Shown: positions 50,890 through 59,050 of the stretch, in pieces
Position numbering within the stretch: the first letter of the stretch is position 1
Layout: each line of letters begins with the position of its first letter
Assembly (NCBI GenBank): GCA_009775375.1
Contig: VSPO01000001.1
Coordinates: 1-64,000, forward strand
From: Muribaculaceae bacterium
Lineage (GTDB): Bacteria > Bacteroidota > Bacteroidia > Bacteroidales > Muribaculaceae
Length of the DNA stretch: 64,000 nt
Direction of reading: 5' to 3'
Made by a program: the position numbers and the translations under genes
Notes under the pieces: generated by a model
What the model saw: only the letters and a program-made list of their open reading frames with translations
Told to the model about the DNA's origin: nothing
Databases searched by the model: none

Positions 50890-51156
50890 TCAGTCGGTGA
50901 ATACGTATTCTGCTGCCACGTCGGCTATGGCGTCTGTGTCGGGCTCCCATTGTCCGGGATTCTCCGTGCTCATCCTGACGAGATCCATCATCGGATAGTA
51001 ATCGCAGTCGGGAAGGTCGTTCTCCGGGTCTGCTATCTCCATCTCGAAAGTCAGGGTGTTGATCTGGAGCTGCACGTCGTCGCTGTATGATTCTTCAGCT
51101 GAGATATATTCCTCAACGGTCTCGGTCAGGCGTTTGATGAAATCGGAAGTGTTCAT
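50890..51156 (-). CDS. Small acidic protein upstream of the tethered regulator
   Basis: An 88-aa, strongly acidic protein with no Cys pairs, membrane segment or signal peptide. The N-terminus looks helical (TSDFIKRLTETVEEYISAEESY) and the rest alternates strands and acidic loops (FEMEIADPENDLPDCDYYPM). I recognise no family. It lies 9 bp before the regulator gene, so the two are probably translated together. A direct functional link with the tethered regulator is possible, but not shown by sequence. Confidence 0.6.
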   Translation of the reverse strand: MNTSDFIKRLTETVEEYISAEESYSDDVQLQINTLTFEMEIADPENDLPDCDYYPMMDLVRMSTENPGQWEPDTDAIADVAAEYVFTD

Positions 51157-51258
51157 AAGTATGTGTTCTAAATTATTTATCGTATAGGATTGTTTATTGA
51201 CGAGGTTCGGGCATCATCCCGCGCCTCCGTGTTTGAGGAGTCGGGGGATATATGATTG

Positions 51259-51861
51259 TCAGAAATCAAAGATAAGGTTGGCGGCCACGTTCCAGCCATT
51301 GGTGCGGTAAGTGGCGTTCCCGGGGGAGTTTTTCGCGGCGTTGCCAAGTCCGAAGCGGTAGCCTCCGGTGATTTGGATGAAATTGACGATGTCAAACCCA
51401 ATGCCCACGTCCCATCCCGGTTGAAGCGGGCGTGTCGTGAAATTCTCCGGCCCGGAGTCCGACGTGCGTATCATCAGCGACGGCCCTGTGTAGACGAGCG
51501 GACCGAAAAGGTCGTGGAAGGCCGGAAGCCAGAACTTGTATTTCAAATGAAGTGGCACCTCGATGAAATCGCGCCCGAACGGCTTTGTTTTCACCCCGTC
51601 GTCCAGAAGATGGGTGTTATACCGTGTGTAGACCACGGCTATGTCGGCGGCGAAGCCGCATTTCGGCATCTGGTATTCGAGCATAAGTCCGCCGCTGAAT
51701 CCGCTCTTGTTGTCGAGCGAAAGGCTGCCGGCGTCTTTCAGGGATGCGTCGGCGAAGACCCCGCCGAAGCGGAATCCGTAGCGTAGCTGGGCCTGTGCCG
51801 CCGGGGTCAGTGCCACTGACGCCACGACCAATAATAGTATGAGGCGAATAGTCTTTGTCAT
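51259..51861 (-). CDS. PorT-like outer-membrane beta-barrel protein
   Basis: A 200-aa protein with a signal peptide (cleaved near AQAQ, about residue 24). Repeated amphipathic strands follow, ending in NVAANLIFDF with terminal Phe, as in small 8-stranded barrels of the PorT/OmpW type. Examples are YGFRFGGVFADASLK and VPLHLKYKFWLPAF. The function is unknown. It lies between the TonB receptor gene (113 bp, with a terminator) and the small acidic gene (102 bp). Confidence 0.8.
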   Translation of the reverse strand: MTKTIRLILLLVVASVALTPAAQAQLRYGFRFGGVFADASLKDAGSLSLDNKSGFSGGLMLEYQMPKCGFAADIAVVYTRYNTHLLDDGVKTKPFGRDFIEVPLHLKYKFWLPAFHDLFGPLVYTGPSLMIRTSDSGPENFTTRPLQPGWDVGIGFDIVNFIQITGGYRFGLGNAAKNSPGNATYRTNGWNVAANLIFDF

Positions 51862-51914
51862 TCCTTCTTTTGTGTTTGGTCCACAAAAGTAAGAAAATAA
51901 AACCTAACTGCAAA

Positions 51915-51954
51915 GCAAGCCGCCTGATTTCGTGCGCGAAATCAGGCGGCTTGC
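51915..51954 (-). terminator. Terminator of the TonB receptor gene
   Basis: GCAAGCCGCCTGATTTCG (51915-51932) is an exact complement of CGAAATCAGGCGGCTTGC (51937-51954), an 18-bp stem with a 4-nt loop. On the - strand TTTGC follows, a short T run. It is 20 bp past the receptor stop codon. Confidence 0.75.
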
Positions 51955-51974
51955 AATTTTAGTCGATGACGGCG

Positions 51975-54410
51975 TTAGTTCTTGCGGTTTTCAACGTCGT
52001 CGTTGTTGATGGATTTGGCCGTCTTCTTCACCTGGATGTTCATCGAGCCGAAACGATAGCTTACGCCGATGCTGATATTGTTGGCTCTGTGGTAGCTCCA
52101 GGATTTCGTATGTCCCGAATAGCCGGCGTTGACGGGCGAGGTGACTTGGGTGCGCGTGGAGTTGCTGAAGGGGTTGGAGATTCCGACTCTCACGCTGAGC
52201 CTCTTCTCTTTCAGGAAGGATTTCTGGAGGTCGATGCCGTAGAATATGTTGTCTGCAAAGGAGGTGGTATTCTTCGTATAGAGCGACACTCCCGGTTTCC
52301 ATCCGTGGCAGTAGGCGGTCATGTCGAGGTCCCAGGGAAGTTTCTGCCTGAATCGGGCGAAGAAATTGAGGTTCCATCCCTGTGCCTCAAGGGATAAGGA
52401 GCGGTTTTCGTAGCGGTTCCACGAGGCGTTGAGATTCATCATGAACGACGTCTTGGGCCCTATCGTCCATTGTCCCCACATCGAGATATTGAAGTTTTTG
52501 TTGTGCCCGGCGTTGGCATATGTCGATTTCAGTATGTCGTTCTCCACAAGCTCCTGCACTGAGATGACGGAATTGTTGGTGAAGGAATAGGAGGCGTTGA
52601 AGTCGAGCGTCAGCTTGCGGCTGATGAGGTTGTAGTTGAGCGAGAGCGACTGATAGCGCGACGAGCCGAGGTCGGGGTTGCCTGTAGATATCGACGATGG
52701 CGATTCCACTATTGCGGGGTTCAGCTGGCTTATGCCGGGGCGGTTGATGCGTGTGGAGTAGGAGAGCTTGAGCGTGTTGCCGGGATTCAGATTGTAGGAG
52801 ATGGCGGCATTCGGCACCCAGTCGCTGAGGTTGCTGCTGAAGGGGGCGTTGGAGCCGTCTTTATATTTCGCCGAAAGATGTGAATATTCATAGCGAAGAC
52901 CGGCCCTGGCTCCGAATTTGTTGAAGTTCAGGCGATAGTCGCAATATAGGGCGAGCACTTGCGTGATGTGGGAGAAATCGGAATGCTCCGTGCGGTCGTT
53001 GAGATAGTCGATGTTGTTGATCGAGTGGTTGCGCCGGTTGATGTATTTTGTGCCGATGTCGAAGGTGTTGTTTTTGTTGATAGGGCGGGTCCAGTCGAGC
53101 TGTCCGGTGTGCTCGATGAAGTTCAGGTTAAACTCGTTGTCGGTGCCGGTGTAGGGGACGGGCACGTCCTTCTGGTCCTCGTATTCGGTTGTGGAGTGCT
53201 GTTTCTGGTCGGTCGTGGAGACGAGATAGGAGAGGATGATTGTCTCCCCTTTCCTGCGGGTGCTTCGCTGGTAGTTGAGCCCTCCGTTGAAGTCGAGGTA
53301 TCGGTTGGGTTTGCTTTTCGAGATGGTGTTGTAGGAGTAGATATGCTTCCCTGCCGCGTCGGTCATGGCGGTGTGGCCGTGGCTTTCGCTTCTCAGGTCG
53401 TAGAGATAGCCTCCGAACTCGGCCGTGAAGAGGTTGAGGGAGTCGAGCTCATAGCTGGCGTCTGTCCCGAAAAATGAGATATAGCCGTCGCCGGTCATTT
53501 CGCTGGTGGATCTAAGGTCGTTGCCGGAGTCCTCGTAATGGTTCAGCGATTCCGACTTCGATTCCTGCCCTTTCTTGGAGAATATGCTGCCTCCGGCATA
53601 GAGGGAGAGCGTGACTTTGTCTATCTGCGACGACAGCCAGAGATTGGGGGAGGGCAGTCCTGGCGATTGGTAGTTGATTCCGACGCTTCCCATTGCCCCT
53701 TTCATGACGGTGTTCTCTATGGTGACGATGTTGAGGATGGCGCTTGTGCCTTCGGCGTCTTCACGTGCCCCGGGGTCGGTGATGACCTCGATTTTCTTTA
53801 TCATCGAGGCCGGGATCGACTTGAAAATCTCCTTGGCGTTGCGTGTGAATGAGTTGTTGGGGCGTCCGTTCTTGTATATCTTGAAGTCGGTGGAGCCTTT
53901 CACTTTGATTGTGCCGTCGGCGTCGACGCTGACGAGGGGCACACGCTTGAGCATCTCGTCGAGCTGATTGGTCTTGGCGTCAGGGTCGGCTTGCACGTCG
54001 TAGCCGATGCGGTCGATCTCCTTGGTGACGAGGGGCTTTTGGGCTGTCACGACCACCTCCTGAAGCATGTTCTCAGCTGTCGTTGTCGTTATTGTTCCAA
54101 GGTCGGCAGTAGGTGATGAGGCGGTCAGTGCCACGTCTTTATTGACCGGCAATTTGCCGAAAGCAAGGATGTTGACCCGGTATTTGCCCGGCGAAGACAT
54201 CTTTATATTGAATTTCCCTGCCTCGTCGGATAGCGAGGCCTTGATGGGTTTGACGGTGTCGGTGGCAAGGAAGAGTCTGACGGTGGCGAAGCCTTCCGGT
54301 TCGCCGATTGAGTCGCGTATCAGTCCGGAGATTGAATATTGGGCTGAACAGAGGTTGGATGCTGTCAGAAGAAGAAGCAAAGGCAGCAAACGCCTGAAAA
54401 AATGATTCAT
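51975..54410 (-). CDS. TonB-dependent receptor (outer-membrane beta-barrel type)
   Basis: An 811-aa outer-membrane receptor with a signal peptide (1-23). A carboxypeptidase-regulatory-like domain follows (ISGLIRDSIGEPEGFATVRL, about 27-46), then a TonB-box region LQEVVVTAQKPLVTKEIDRI. The plug holds DEMLKRVPLVSVDADGTIKV and IEVITDPGAREDAEGTSAIL. The barrel is of the type found in Bacteroidetes OMP_b-brl_3 receptors, shorter than SusC and without a SusD partner. The substrate is unknown; such receptors carry peptides, metals or siderophore-like compounds. It is monocistronic. Confidence 0.88.
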   Translation of the reverse strand: MNHFFRRLLPLLLLLTASNLCSAQYSISGLIRDSIGEPEGFATVRLFLATDTVKPIKASLSDEAGKFNIKMSSPGKYRVNILAFGKLPVNKDVALTASSPTADLGTITTTTAENMLQEVVVTAQKPLVTKEIDRIGYDVQADPDAKTNQLDEMLKRVPLVSVDADGTIKVKGSTDFKIYKNGRPNNSFTRNAKEIFKSIPASMIKKIEVITDPGAREDAEGTSAILNIVTIENTVMKGAMGSVGINYQSPGLPSPNLWLSSQIDKVTLSLYAGGSIFSKKGQESKSESLNHYEDSGNDLRSTSEMTGDGYISFFGTDASYELDSLNLFTAEFGGYLYDLRSESHGHTAMTDAAGKHIYSYNTISKSKPNRYLDFNGGLNYQRSTRRKGETIILSYLVSTTDQKQHSTTEYEDQKDVPVPYTGTDNEFNLNFIEHTGQLDWTRPINKNNTFDIGTKYINRRNHSINNIDYLNDRTEHSDFSHITQVLALYCDYRLNFNKFGARAGLRYEYSHLSAKYKDGSNAPFSSNLSDWVPNAAISYNLNPGNTLKLSYSTRINRPGISQLNPAIVESPSSISTGNPDLGSSRYQSLSLNYNLISRKLTLDFNASYSFTNNSVISVQELVENDILKSTYANAGHNKNFNISMWGQWTIGPKTSFMMNLNASWNRYENRSLSLEAQGWNLNFFARFRQKLPWDLDMTAYCHGWKPGVSLYTKNTTSFADNIFYGIDLQKSFLKEKRLSVRVGISNPFSNSTRTQVTSPVNAGYSGHTKSWSYHRANNISIGVSYRFGSMNIQVKKTAKSINNDDVENRKN

Positions 54411-54563
54411 GACTGTTGATATGTCGGATATAGTTTATGATGTGGAAATGAATTCAATGCGGCTTCTATGTGTCGACCTATACTTACTTATTGAATAACG
54501 GTCAACATTATAAAGACGATGAGGAAGCGCTTTTGTTACATCGCTTCCTCATTTTAACATTTG

Positions 54564-55802
54564 TTATTGTTTGGGAGGGTTCTGTTCCTCGGTGTCGAGG
54601 TCGGCGGGCAGTCGGTTGGTCAGATAGGAGAAGATTAGCGTGATGACTGTGAGCCCGGCCAAGACCAATGCCGTGGAATGCATCTGGTTTCCAATCCCGA
54701 CCAACGGACTGACCACTGCCCCGAAGACGTAGCCCGCCACTCCGATGAAGGCCGAGGCGTCGCCCGCGTATTGACGCCCTTCATTCATGGCCAATGTGTT
54801 GCTGACAGAGAAAATCATGCCGAGGCTGAAGAGCATGGGGAGGTTGAGGGCGTCATACACCCAGATGTCGTTTACCCTGTAGAAACAGAGCACCTGTATG
54901 GCCACGGAGAACGCCAATCCGACTCCCGCCACCACGGCGGCTTTCTTCAAGGGCTTGAATCTCAATGAGAACATCGATCCGGCTGCGGCGAAGAGGGCGT
55001 TGAATCCCATGAAAAGACCGAATTGCAACTGGTCGAAGCCGTAATGGTCCTGGATTATAAACGGCGCGGAGGAGATATAGGCGAAAAGCATTCCGAGAGC
55101 TGCACCTTTAAGCGTCACGTGAATCATGAAGCGGCGATTGCGTGCGAGCACGGCGTAATTCTTGAATGCCGTAGTCATTTTGGAGGCGGTCCGGCTGCTC
55201 TTGGGTAGGGATTCCTTGAAAAATATGCCGACGAAAATAAGTAGCACTGAGAAGGCGGCGAGCACCCAGAAAATGCCGTGCCATCCTGCGGCCTTGTCGA
55301 TGAATCCGCCCAAGATTGGGGCGCTCGCGGGCGCGAATCCGTTGATTGCTCCAACAAGGGCCAGCACCTTTGCCAATGTCCGGCCCGCGTAGAGGTCGGC
55401 GGGAATTGTCCGGGCAAGGAAATAGCCTCCCGATGCCCCGGCTCCCTGCACGAGTCGCCACATGACGAAGACATGGATCGTCGGCGACCATATGCTGCCG
55501 ACGGCCCCTATGCAGAACACTATCAACGAGGCTATAAGCACGGGCTTGCGGCCGAAGCGGTCGCTAAGCGGCCCAAGCACGATCTGCCCGATTCCAAGGC
55601 CGATCATGCCGAACGTCAAGCCGAGCTGCACGGACGGTCGGGTCGTATGGAAGTAACGCACCATCTCCGGCAGCGAGGGTATGTAGAGGTCGTTGACGAA
55701 AGAGCCGAACGCGCTCAGCAACTCGAGATACGTGATTATGAATATGTAGTATCTTTTGGAGACGGTTGTCGGCGTGGCCGAAGTCGGGGCGGGAGGATTC
55801 AT
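54564..55802 (-). CDS. Bcr/CflA-family multidrug efflux MFS transporter
   Basis: A 412-aa inner-membrane transporter with 12 membrane segments. Motifs of the Bcr/CflA group are FVNDLYIPSLPEM in TM1, GPLSDRFGRKPVL (motif A) between TM2 and TM3, and VQGAGASGGYFLARTIPADLY in TM4-5. It expels drugs or metabolites in exchange for protons; the substrate range cannot be read. Its start overlaps the stop of the K+-channel gene by 4 bp, so it is probably translationally coupled to it. Confidence 0.9.
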   Translation of the reverse strand: MNPPAPTSATPTTVSKRYYIFIITYLELLSAFGSFVNDLYIPSLPEMVRYFHTTRPSVQLGLTFGMIGLGIGQIVLGPLSDRFGRKPVLIASLIVFCIGAVGSIWSPTIHVFVMWRLVQGAGASGGYFLARTIPADLYAGRTLAKVLALVGAINGFAPASAPILGGFIDKAAGWHGIFWVLAAFSVLLIFVGIFFKESLPKSSRTASKMTTAFKNYAVLARNRRFMIHVTLKGAALGMLFAYISSAPFIIQDHYGFDQLQFGLFMGFNALFAAAGSMFSLRFKPLKKAAVVAGVGLAFSVAIQVLCFYRVNDIWVYDALNLPMLFSLGMIFSVSNTLAMNEGRQYAGDASAFIGVAGYVFGAVVSPLVGIGNQMHSTALVLAGLTVITLIFSYLTNRLPADLDTEEQNPPKQ

Positions 55803-56752
55803 TCGTTGGCGATTTTAGTGATGGCTGTCTCAAGTTTGCGGGCGAGCTCGGAGTTCTCTTTGATGAAATAATAGAGCTCGATGATGGGCTGCAGGTTGCC
55901 TTGCTTTTTGAGATCGAGCGGCCCGGTCCAGGCGGCTATGTCGGAGGCGATTTTGCTCTCGGCCGATTCCTCCGTGGCGGAGTTGGTATGAGGGATGAGT
56001 GTGATAGGGGTATGGGAGAGGGCGTCTTCTGATGAGAACATCTGATAGTTGGCCACGAAGGCGAAGCAGTCTTCAAGGATGTCGGGCCAGAGGGTCATGT
56101 CTACGCGGGTCTGGAGGGAATCGAGACTCAATGAGGTGTGGGCGGCGCTTTTAAGCAGACGGGCCACGGCGGGAAGCCGGGTGTTGTCTATCGAAAGGCC
56201 CGAGGGTTTGAAGAGGTCGGCCATGTCCTGGAATTTGAAATCCGGATTGAAGCGGGCCTCATCTTCGGAGCGGCGCGCCAGGGGGGTCGTCACGGCATAG
56301 CAATATGATAGGAAAACGTTGACGTTGTGGATTATGGCCGGTGCGCAGAGAATAAGTTTCTCTTTTTGCAGGTGGGCGTGGGCAAGCTTTTGCTTCTCTA
56401 TCTCCGAATAGACGTCTATTTCAGATTTCATGGAGCCTACGGAGTTGAGGAAGAAGCCGAAAAGGCTCAGTCCGCAAATCACTTCGATGGCCGTGACGGC
56501 TTGCGCCCAGCCGTAGGCTGGGGTATAGTCGCCGAAGCCGAGTGTCGTGATGGTCACGATGCTGTAGTATAGCCACGAGCCGAAGTCAGTGGCGCTTCCG
56601 TCGGGAATCCGGAATTGAGCGTCGGGCAACGCCCAATAGACGAGGGCGAAAACGGGGGTGAGCAGAATGTAGGTGCATATCCAGACGGTCGGCCTGACGT
56701 TGGAGACCACGTGGAAGAAATGCTTTAGTTTAAGGGAAATTGTGTGCAACAT
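55799..56752 (-). CDS. Two-TM potassium-channel-like protein
   Basis: A 317-aa protein with a KcsA-like pore: TM1 at about 22-42, pore helix and selectivity filter IVTITTLGFGDYTP (T70-L-G-F-G-D75), and TM2 at about 82-105. A long helical, charged cytoplasmic tail follows (about 108-317) and has no RCK/TrkA-N motif. GFGD in place of GYGD is a known variant. It probably acts as a K+ channel, with the tail as regulator or assembly domain (inference). It overlaps the efflux gene by 4 bp. Confidence 0.85.
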   Translation of the reverse strand: MLHTISLKLKHFFHVVSNVRPTVWICTYILLTPVFALVYWALPDAQFRIPDGSATDFGSWLYYSIVTITTLGFGDYTPAYGWAQAVTAIEVICGLSLFGFFLNSVGSMKSEIDVYSEIEKQKLAHAHLQKEKLILCAPAIIHNVNVFLSYCYAVTTPLARRSEDEARFNPDFKFQDMADLFKPSGLSIDNTRLPAVARLLKSAAHTSLSLDSLQTRVDMTLWPDILEDCFAFVANYQMFSSEDALSHTPITLIPHTNSATEESAESKIASDIAAWTGPLDLKKQGNLQPIIELYYFIKENSELARKLETAITKIANE

Positions 56753-56782
56753 AACCTTGATTGTTTTTCAAGGTTAAAACGT

Positions 56783-56825
56783 TTCCGGCTTCCGAAAGGT
56801 TTGGAAACGCAGTCGGAAGCCGGAA
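56783..56825 (-). terminator. Terminator of tyrA
   Basis: TTCCGGCTTCCGA (56783-56795) pairs exactly with TCGGAAGCCGGAA (56813-56825), with a 17-nt loop. On the - strand it is followed by ACGTTTTAAC. It lies 23 bp past the tyrA stop codon, before the channel gene. Confidence 0.8.
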
Positions 56826-56848
56826 TAATTTTGTTGTCTGTCTAAACG

Positions 56849-57622
56849 TTATTTTATGTTTTCACGCAGCCGGGCGAGATATGCATTCATTGCGTCGCTG
56901 TCGTGGTTCTCCACGATGGTCTGCAGTTCGGCGAGCTGGGCGCGAATCTTTTCAAGCTGGCGGGGTGTGTTAGGATTAAACATTATTTCGCTCAGAAGAT
57001 AGTCGTCTTCCCCCATAAGCCCGCGGGCTATGTCGAAATGGCGTTTGAAGGTGGTGCCCGGCGCGTCCTGATGCTTCATGATTCCGGCGAATACGAAAGT
57101 GGATGCGAAGGGGATGGAAAGGGAGTAGGCGATGGTCTCGTCGTGCTCCTCGAATGTGTATTCTTCCACGTGGAGCTTCAGCTCGTTGTAGAGATCCTTG
57201 AAGAAGACCCTCCCGAGATGGTCCCCCTCCTTTATTATGACGGCGTTCTCGTTGCGCAGGTTTGAAAGGGATGCGAAGGTGGGGCCGAACATTGGGTGGG
57301 TGCTGACGAATGGATGTCCCGCCTTGGCGTAGAACTCCGGCAGGCCGGTCTTCACGGAGGCGATGTCGCTGAGTATGGCGGTAGGCCTTATGTAGGGGAG
57401 GATCGCCTCGAAGGCCTGGATGGTATATTTCACGGTGGCGGCGTTGATGACCATGTCGGGATCGAAAGTCTCGGCCTCCTCCGGCTTCGAGAATCGGCAG
57501 ACGTTGAACGTGAACCGCAGGCGTTGCGGATCGGTGTCGAGGATGGCCACTTCGTGGCGGAAGGAGAGGAGGTCGCAAAAGAAGGAGCCCATTTTTCCGG
57601 CTCCGAGTATTAGGATTTTCAT
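56849..57622 (-). CDS. tyrA: Prephenate dehydrogenase
   Basis: A 257-aa NAD-dependent enzyme of tyrosine synthesis, converting prephenate to 4-hydroxyphenylpyruvate. The nucleotide fold starts MKILILGAGKMGSFFCDLL (GAGKMG at 7-12), and STHPMFGPTFAS (about 107-118) is the family signature with the catalytic His. The helical C-terminal domain is complete. It is a stand-alone, short-form TyrA with no ACT or chorismate mutase domain. Its -7 box (TAACTTTG on -) lies at 57651-57658. Confidence 0.93.
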   Translation of the reverse strand: MKILILGAGKMGSFFCDLLSFRHEVAILDTDPQRLRFTFNVCRFSKPEEAETFDPDMVINAATVKYTIQAFEAILPYIRPTAILSDIASVKTGLPEFYAKAGHPFVSTHPMFGPTFASLSNLRNENAVIIKEGDHLGRVFFKDLYNELKLHVEEYTFEEHDETIAYSLSIPFASTFVFAGIMKHQDAPGTTFKRHFDIARGLMGEDDYLLSEIMFNPNTPRQLEKIRAQLAELQTIVENHDSDAMNAYLARLRENIK

Positions 57623-57650
57623 CGGTTCAGGTAAATTTCGATATCTGTCG

Positions 57651-57658
57651 CAAAGTTA
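57651..57658 (-). promoter_or_regulatory. Candidate -7 box of tyrA
   Basis: The - strand reads TAACTTTG, a perfect TAnnTTTG, 28 bp before the tyrA start. No TTG lies at 19-21 bp upstream. Confidence 0.45.
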
Positions 57659-57809
57659 ATATAAATTGATGGAAATGTTGTCAGGAAATAGGTTTAAAAA
57701 CTGAAAATGATTGCAAAAATGCTGCCTCCGTCGTTGTTGTCTTGCGGAAAATATGATAAAATATGATAAATGAAGAGCGGCGGATGCAGTGTTGTTCATA
57801 AAAAATTAG

Positions 57810-57817
57810 TATTTTTG
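57810..57817 (+). promoter_or_regulatory. Candidate -7 box of ogt
   Basis: TATTTTTG matches TAnnTTTG. A TTG lies 15 bp upstream, closer than usual. The predicted leader before the ATG at 58042 is long. Confidence 0.35.
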
Positions 57818-57966
57818 CGGTGAAGAGTCTGAACTTTTTTTCCTGTCTTGCTTTTAAGATATAGGTGGCAGTCCGATTTTATTTGTAGGATGATAGTTCG
57901 CGGAAAAGGATAAGCGAGGTTGTTTTATTGATAAAATATGACTGATTCTTTAAAGTTATACTACTT

Positions 57967-58000
57967 CAACTTGTATGTAAGAAGTTGTCTCGGCAACTTC
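57967..58000 (+). promoter_or_regulatory. Competing stems in the ogt leader
   Basis: The segment GAAGTTG (57981-57987) can pair either with the upstream CAACTT (57967-57972) or with the downstream CAACTTC (57994-58000). The two pairings exclude each other, as in an attenuator. They lie 42 bp before the chosen ogt start. Evidence is structural only. Confidence 0.3.
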
Positions 58001-58041
58001 AGATTGATTTAATTCAGAAATCTCCCTATTTATTAAAGATT

Positions 58042-58551
58042 ATGGTAGTCAAGGAATATGATTCCCCCGTCGGGCTTTTGTATTTGGCGTCTATAGGAAG
58101 AGAATTATGTCTGTGCAGTTGGCAGGGACTTGCATCCTGCCATTCATTTCTACGTCAGCACCTTGAAGAGTCTGACTACGAGTCAGAGTGGGACGTTGTC
58201 GACAGGGCTCGCCGCGAGCTCGACGAATACTTCGATGGCGACCGCGAGGAGTTCGACATCCCGTTGAAAATGTTTGGAACAGAGTTTCAGAAAATGGTCT
58301 GGGAAGCCCTGGAAGCCATCCCCTATGGCCGCACAGAAAGCTACGGCCAAGTGGCGCGCACGATAGGCCGTCCCCTTGCCGTCAGGGCTGTGGCCAACGC
58401 ATGTGCCCGCAATCCCCTGGCGATATTCATCCCATGCCATCGTGTGACGTCCGCCTCCGGCCGTCCTGCCGGCTACGCCGGTGGAGAAGAAGCCCTTCAA
58501 CGCCTCATGCAGCTTGAGCGCCTCCAACAAGAAGAGCTGACCGGCAGCTAA
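58042..58551 (+). CDS. ogt: Methylated-DNA--protein-cysteine methyltransferase
   Basis: A 169-aa suicide repair protein that moves alkyl groups from O6-alkylguanine to its own Cys. The active site is IPCHRV with C132. GTEFQKMVWEALEAIPYGRT (about 79-98) and ANACARNPLAI (about 118-128) are the DNA-binding helix and Asn hinge of the family. The start at 58042 (MVVKEYDSPVG) is chosen because YDSPVGxL is the usual N-terminus; an upstream in-frame start would add 19 residues. It is preceded by a long leader and followed by a hairpin. Confidence 0.92.
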   Translation: MVVKEYDSPVGLLYLASIGRELCLCSWQGLASCHSFLRQHLEESDYESEWDVVDRARRELDEYFDGDREEFDIPLKMFGTEFQKMVWEALEAIPYGRTESYGQVARTIGRPLAVRAVANACARNPLAIFIPCHRVTSASGRPAGYAGGEEALQRLMQLERLQQEELTGS

Positions 58552-58610
58552 CCCCTGCCATTAACATCAAGTCGGCGCGTCCTCCCGGAGCAAAATCCCG
58601 ACCGTAAGCT

Positions 58611-58659
58611 AACCGATGAATGGAGCCATGAAAAGAAATCATAGCTCCAATCGTCGGTT
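58611..58659 (+). terminator. Hairpin downstream of ogt
   Basis: AACCGATGAATGGAGC (58611-58626) pairs with GCTCCAATCGTCGGTT (58644-58659) at 14 of 16 positions, with a 17-nt loop, followed by TTTGG. It is probably the ogt terminator, about 60 bp past the stop. Confidence 0.6.
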
Positions 58660-58998
58660 TTGGCATGTCCCCGAGCCAGCGTGAGCCGAGTCCAACATGG
58701 AGAGCAGGCCTCCGAGCCTGCGGCCTACTACCGTCCGATCGCGCTGGAGGGCGGTTCAGTGCGCGGCAATTTATTGCCGCTTCCCGTCCGCGCTGAGCCC
58801 AATCCATTCATACTTTACGCAACATCCATTCCGTGTATTTTTAACACTTATTAAACGTCTGCTAATGTCCAGAGACATAGTCTTTTATCAAAATTGTGCC
58901 AATTCTCCTTTATAAAAACATGTGAAATAAATTAAAGCTAATGCTCATAAAATTAACACAAATTAACTTTTCGGGGGGGTAATCCGTGAATTTTTGAT

Positions 58999-59006
58999 TA
59001 AGTTTG
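58999..59006 (+). promoter_or_regulatory. Candidate -7 box of the second SusC/SusD operon
   Basis: TAAGTTTG is a perfect TAnnTTTG, 44 bp before the ATG at 59051. No TTG is present at 19-21 bp, so an activator may be needed. Confidence 0.45.
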
Positions 59007-59050
59007 CAAATGAATGTGAAAATATTTCCTAACATTTAGCAAATGTGAGT

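Larger units (their letters stand above)
57623..58041. other. Divergent intergenic region between tyrA and ogt
   Basis: A gap of 419 bases. It contains the tyrA -7 box on - (57651-57658), a -7 box for ogt on + (57810-57817, TATTTTTG), and a leader for ogt of about 220 nt with alternative stems at 57967-58000. No gene was seen. Confidence 0.5.
58552..59050. other. Intergenic region before the second SusC gene
   Basis: A gap of 499 bases. The left half is GC-rich and holds the ogt hairpin (58611-58659) and a small perfect hairpin GCGGCAAT/ATTGCCGC (58763-58780). The right half is AT-rich and carries a -7 box for the SusC gene (TAAGTTTG at 58999-59006). No gene was seen; tRNA-like pairing was looked for and not found. 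Confidence 0.55.

Noticed and set aside
58601..58840. Possible tRNA or structured RNA in the GC-rich part after ogt
   Set aside because: No cloverleaf, no T-loop GGTTCGA and no acceptor pairing; only simple hairpins were found.
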